Shown here: positions 5,542-5,552 of the stretch, in pieces
Numbering within the stretch: the first letter of the stretch is position 1
Layout: every line of letters starts with the position of its first letter
Source of the DNA: Bacteroidales bacterium UBA4318
GTDB lineage: Bacteria > Bacteroidota > Bacteroidia > Bacteroidales > UBA932
Direction of reading: 5' to 3'
Length of the DNA stretch: 5,552 bases
Assembly: GCA_002393895.1 (NCBI GenBank)
Contig: DGUE01000057.1
Span: 533-6,084 of the forward strand
The notes under the pieces: generated by a model
Database searches by the model: none
Seen by the model: the letters and a program-made list of their open reading frames with translations, nothing else
What the model was told of the DNA's origin: nothing
Program-made: the position numbers and the translations under genes

Positions 5542-5552
5542 GACATTTTTAG

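Overview
The window looks like chromosomal core DNA of a Bacteroidota bacterium, probably of order Bacteroidales. Signs seen in the sequence: three perfect copies of the Bacteroidota sigma-ABfr -7 element TAnnTTTG, each followed by CA and each just upstream of a gene; no Shine-Dalgarno sequences before start codons; a zinc-free type B ribosomal protein bL31; a TonB-C-domain lipoprotein; and a phosphoglucosamine mutase of the type found in that phylum. Coding DNA is moderately GC-rich and the short intergenic gaps are AT-rich. No mobile element, CRISPR array or integration scar is visible.

Layout, left to right. (1) A plus-strand priA-family gene whose first codons lie off the left edge; its stop ends at 1763. 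(2) A minus-strand lipoprotein gene with a C-terminal TonB domain, convergent with priA. The two stop codons abut with no base between them, and the best terminator for the lipoprotein gene lies inside the priA coding region. (3) A minus-strand operon of glmM followed by a DUF1343 (NamZ-like) gene, joined by a 1-nt TGATG stop/start overlap. (4) A minus-strand tRNA-Glu(CTC) followed 27 nt later by rpmE2 (bL31B), which ends in a strong intrinsic terminator placed immediately before the glmM promoter. There is no gene-free stretch over 100 nt.

Functionally, tRNA-Glu and rpmE2 form a small translation unit. GlmM makes glucosamine-1-phosphate for UDP-GlcNAc and peptidoglycan, and its coupled partner belongs to the exo-N-acetylmuramidase (GH171) family, so the operon has a cell-wall amino-sugar theme. 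The lipoprotein is an envelope protein of unknown partner.

The most notable feature is protein degeneration inside otherwise intact genes. The PriA homologue has lost the P-loop, the zinc-binding cysteines and helicase motifs V and VI, and carries a charged helical segment where the winged helix is expected, yet its reading frame is clean: it looks like a pseudo-helicase rather than a pseudogene. The DUF1343 protein has no signal peptide and lacks the family's PEHG motif. The TonB-like lipoprotein has a lipid anchor where TonB has a transmembrane helix. The glmM -7 box ends 4 nt before the ATG, which predicts a leaderless or nearly leaderless mRNA.
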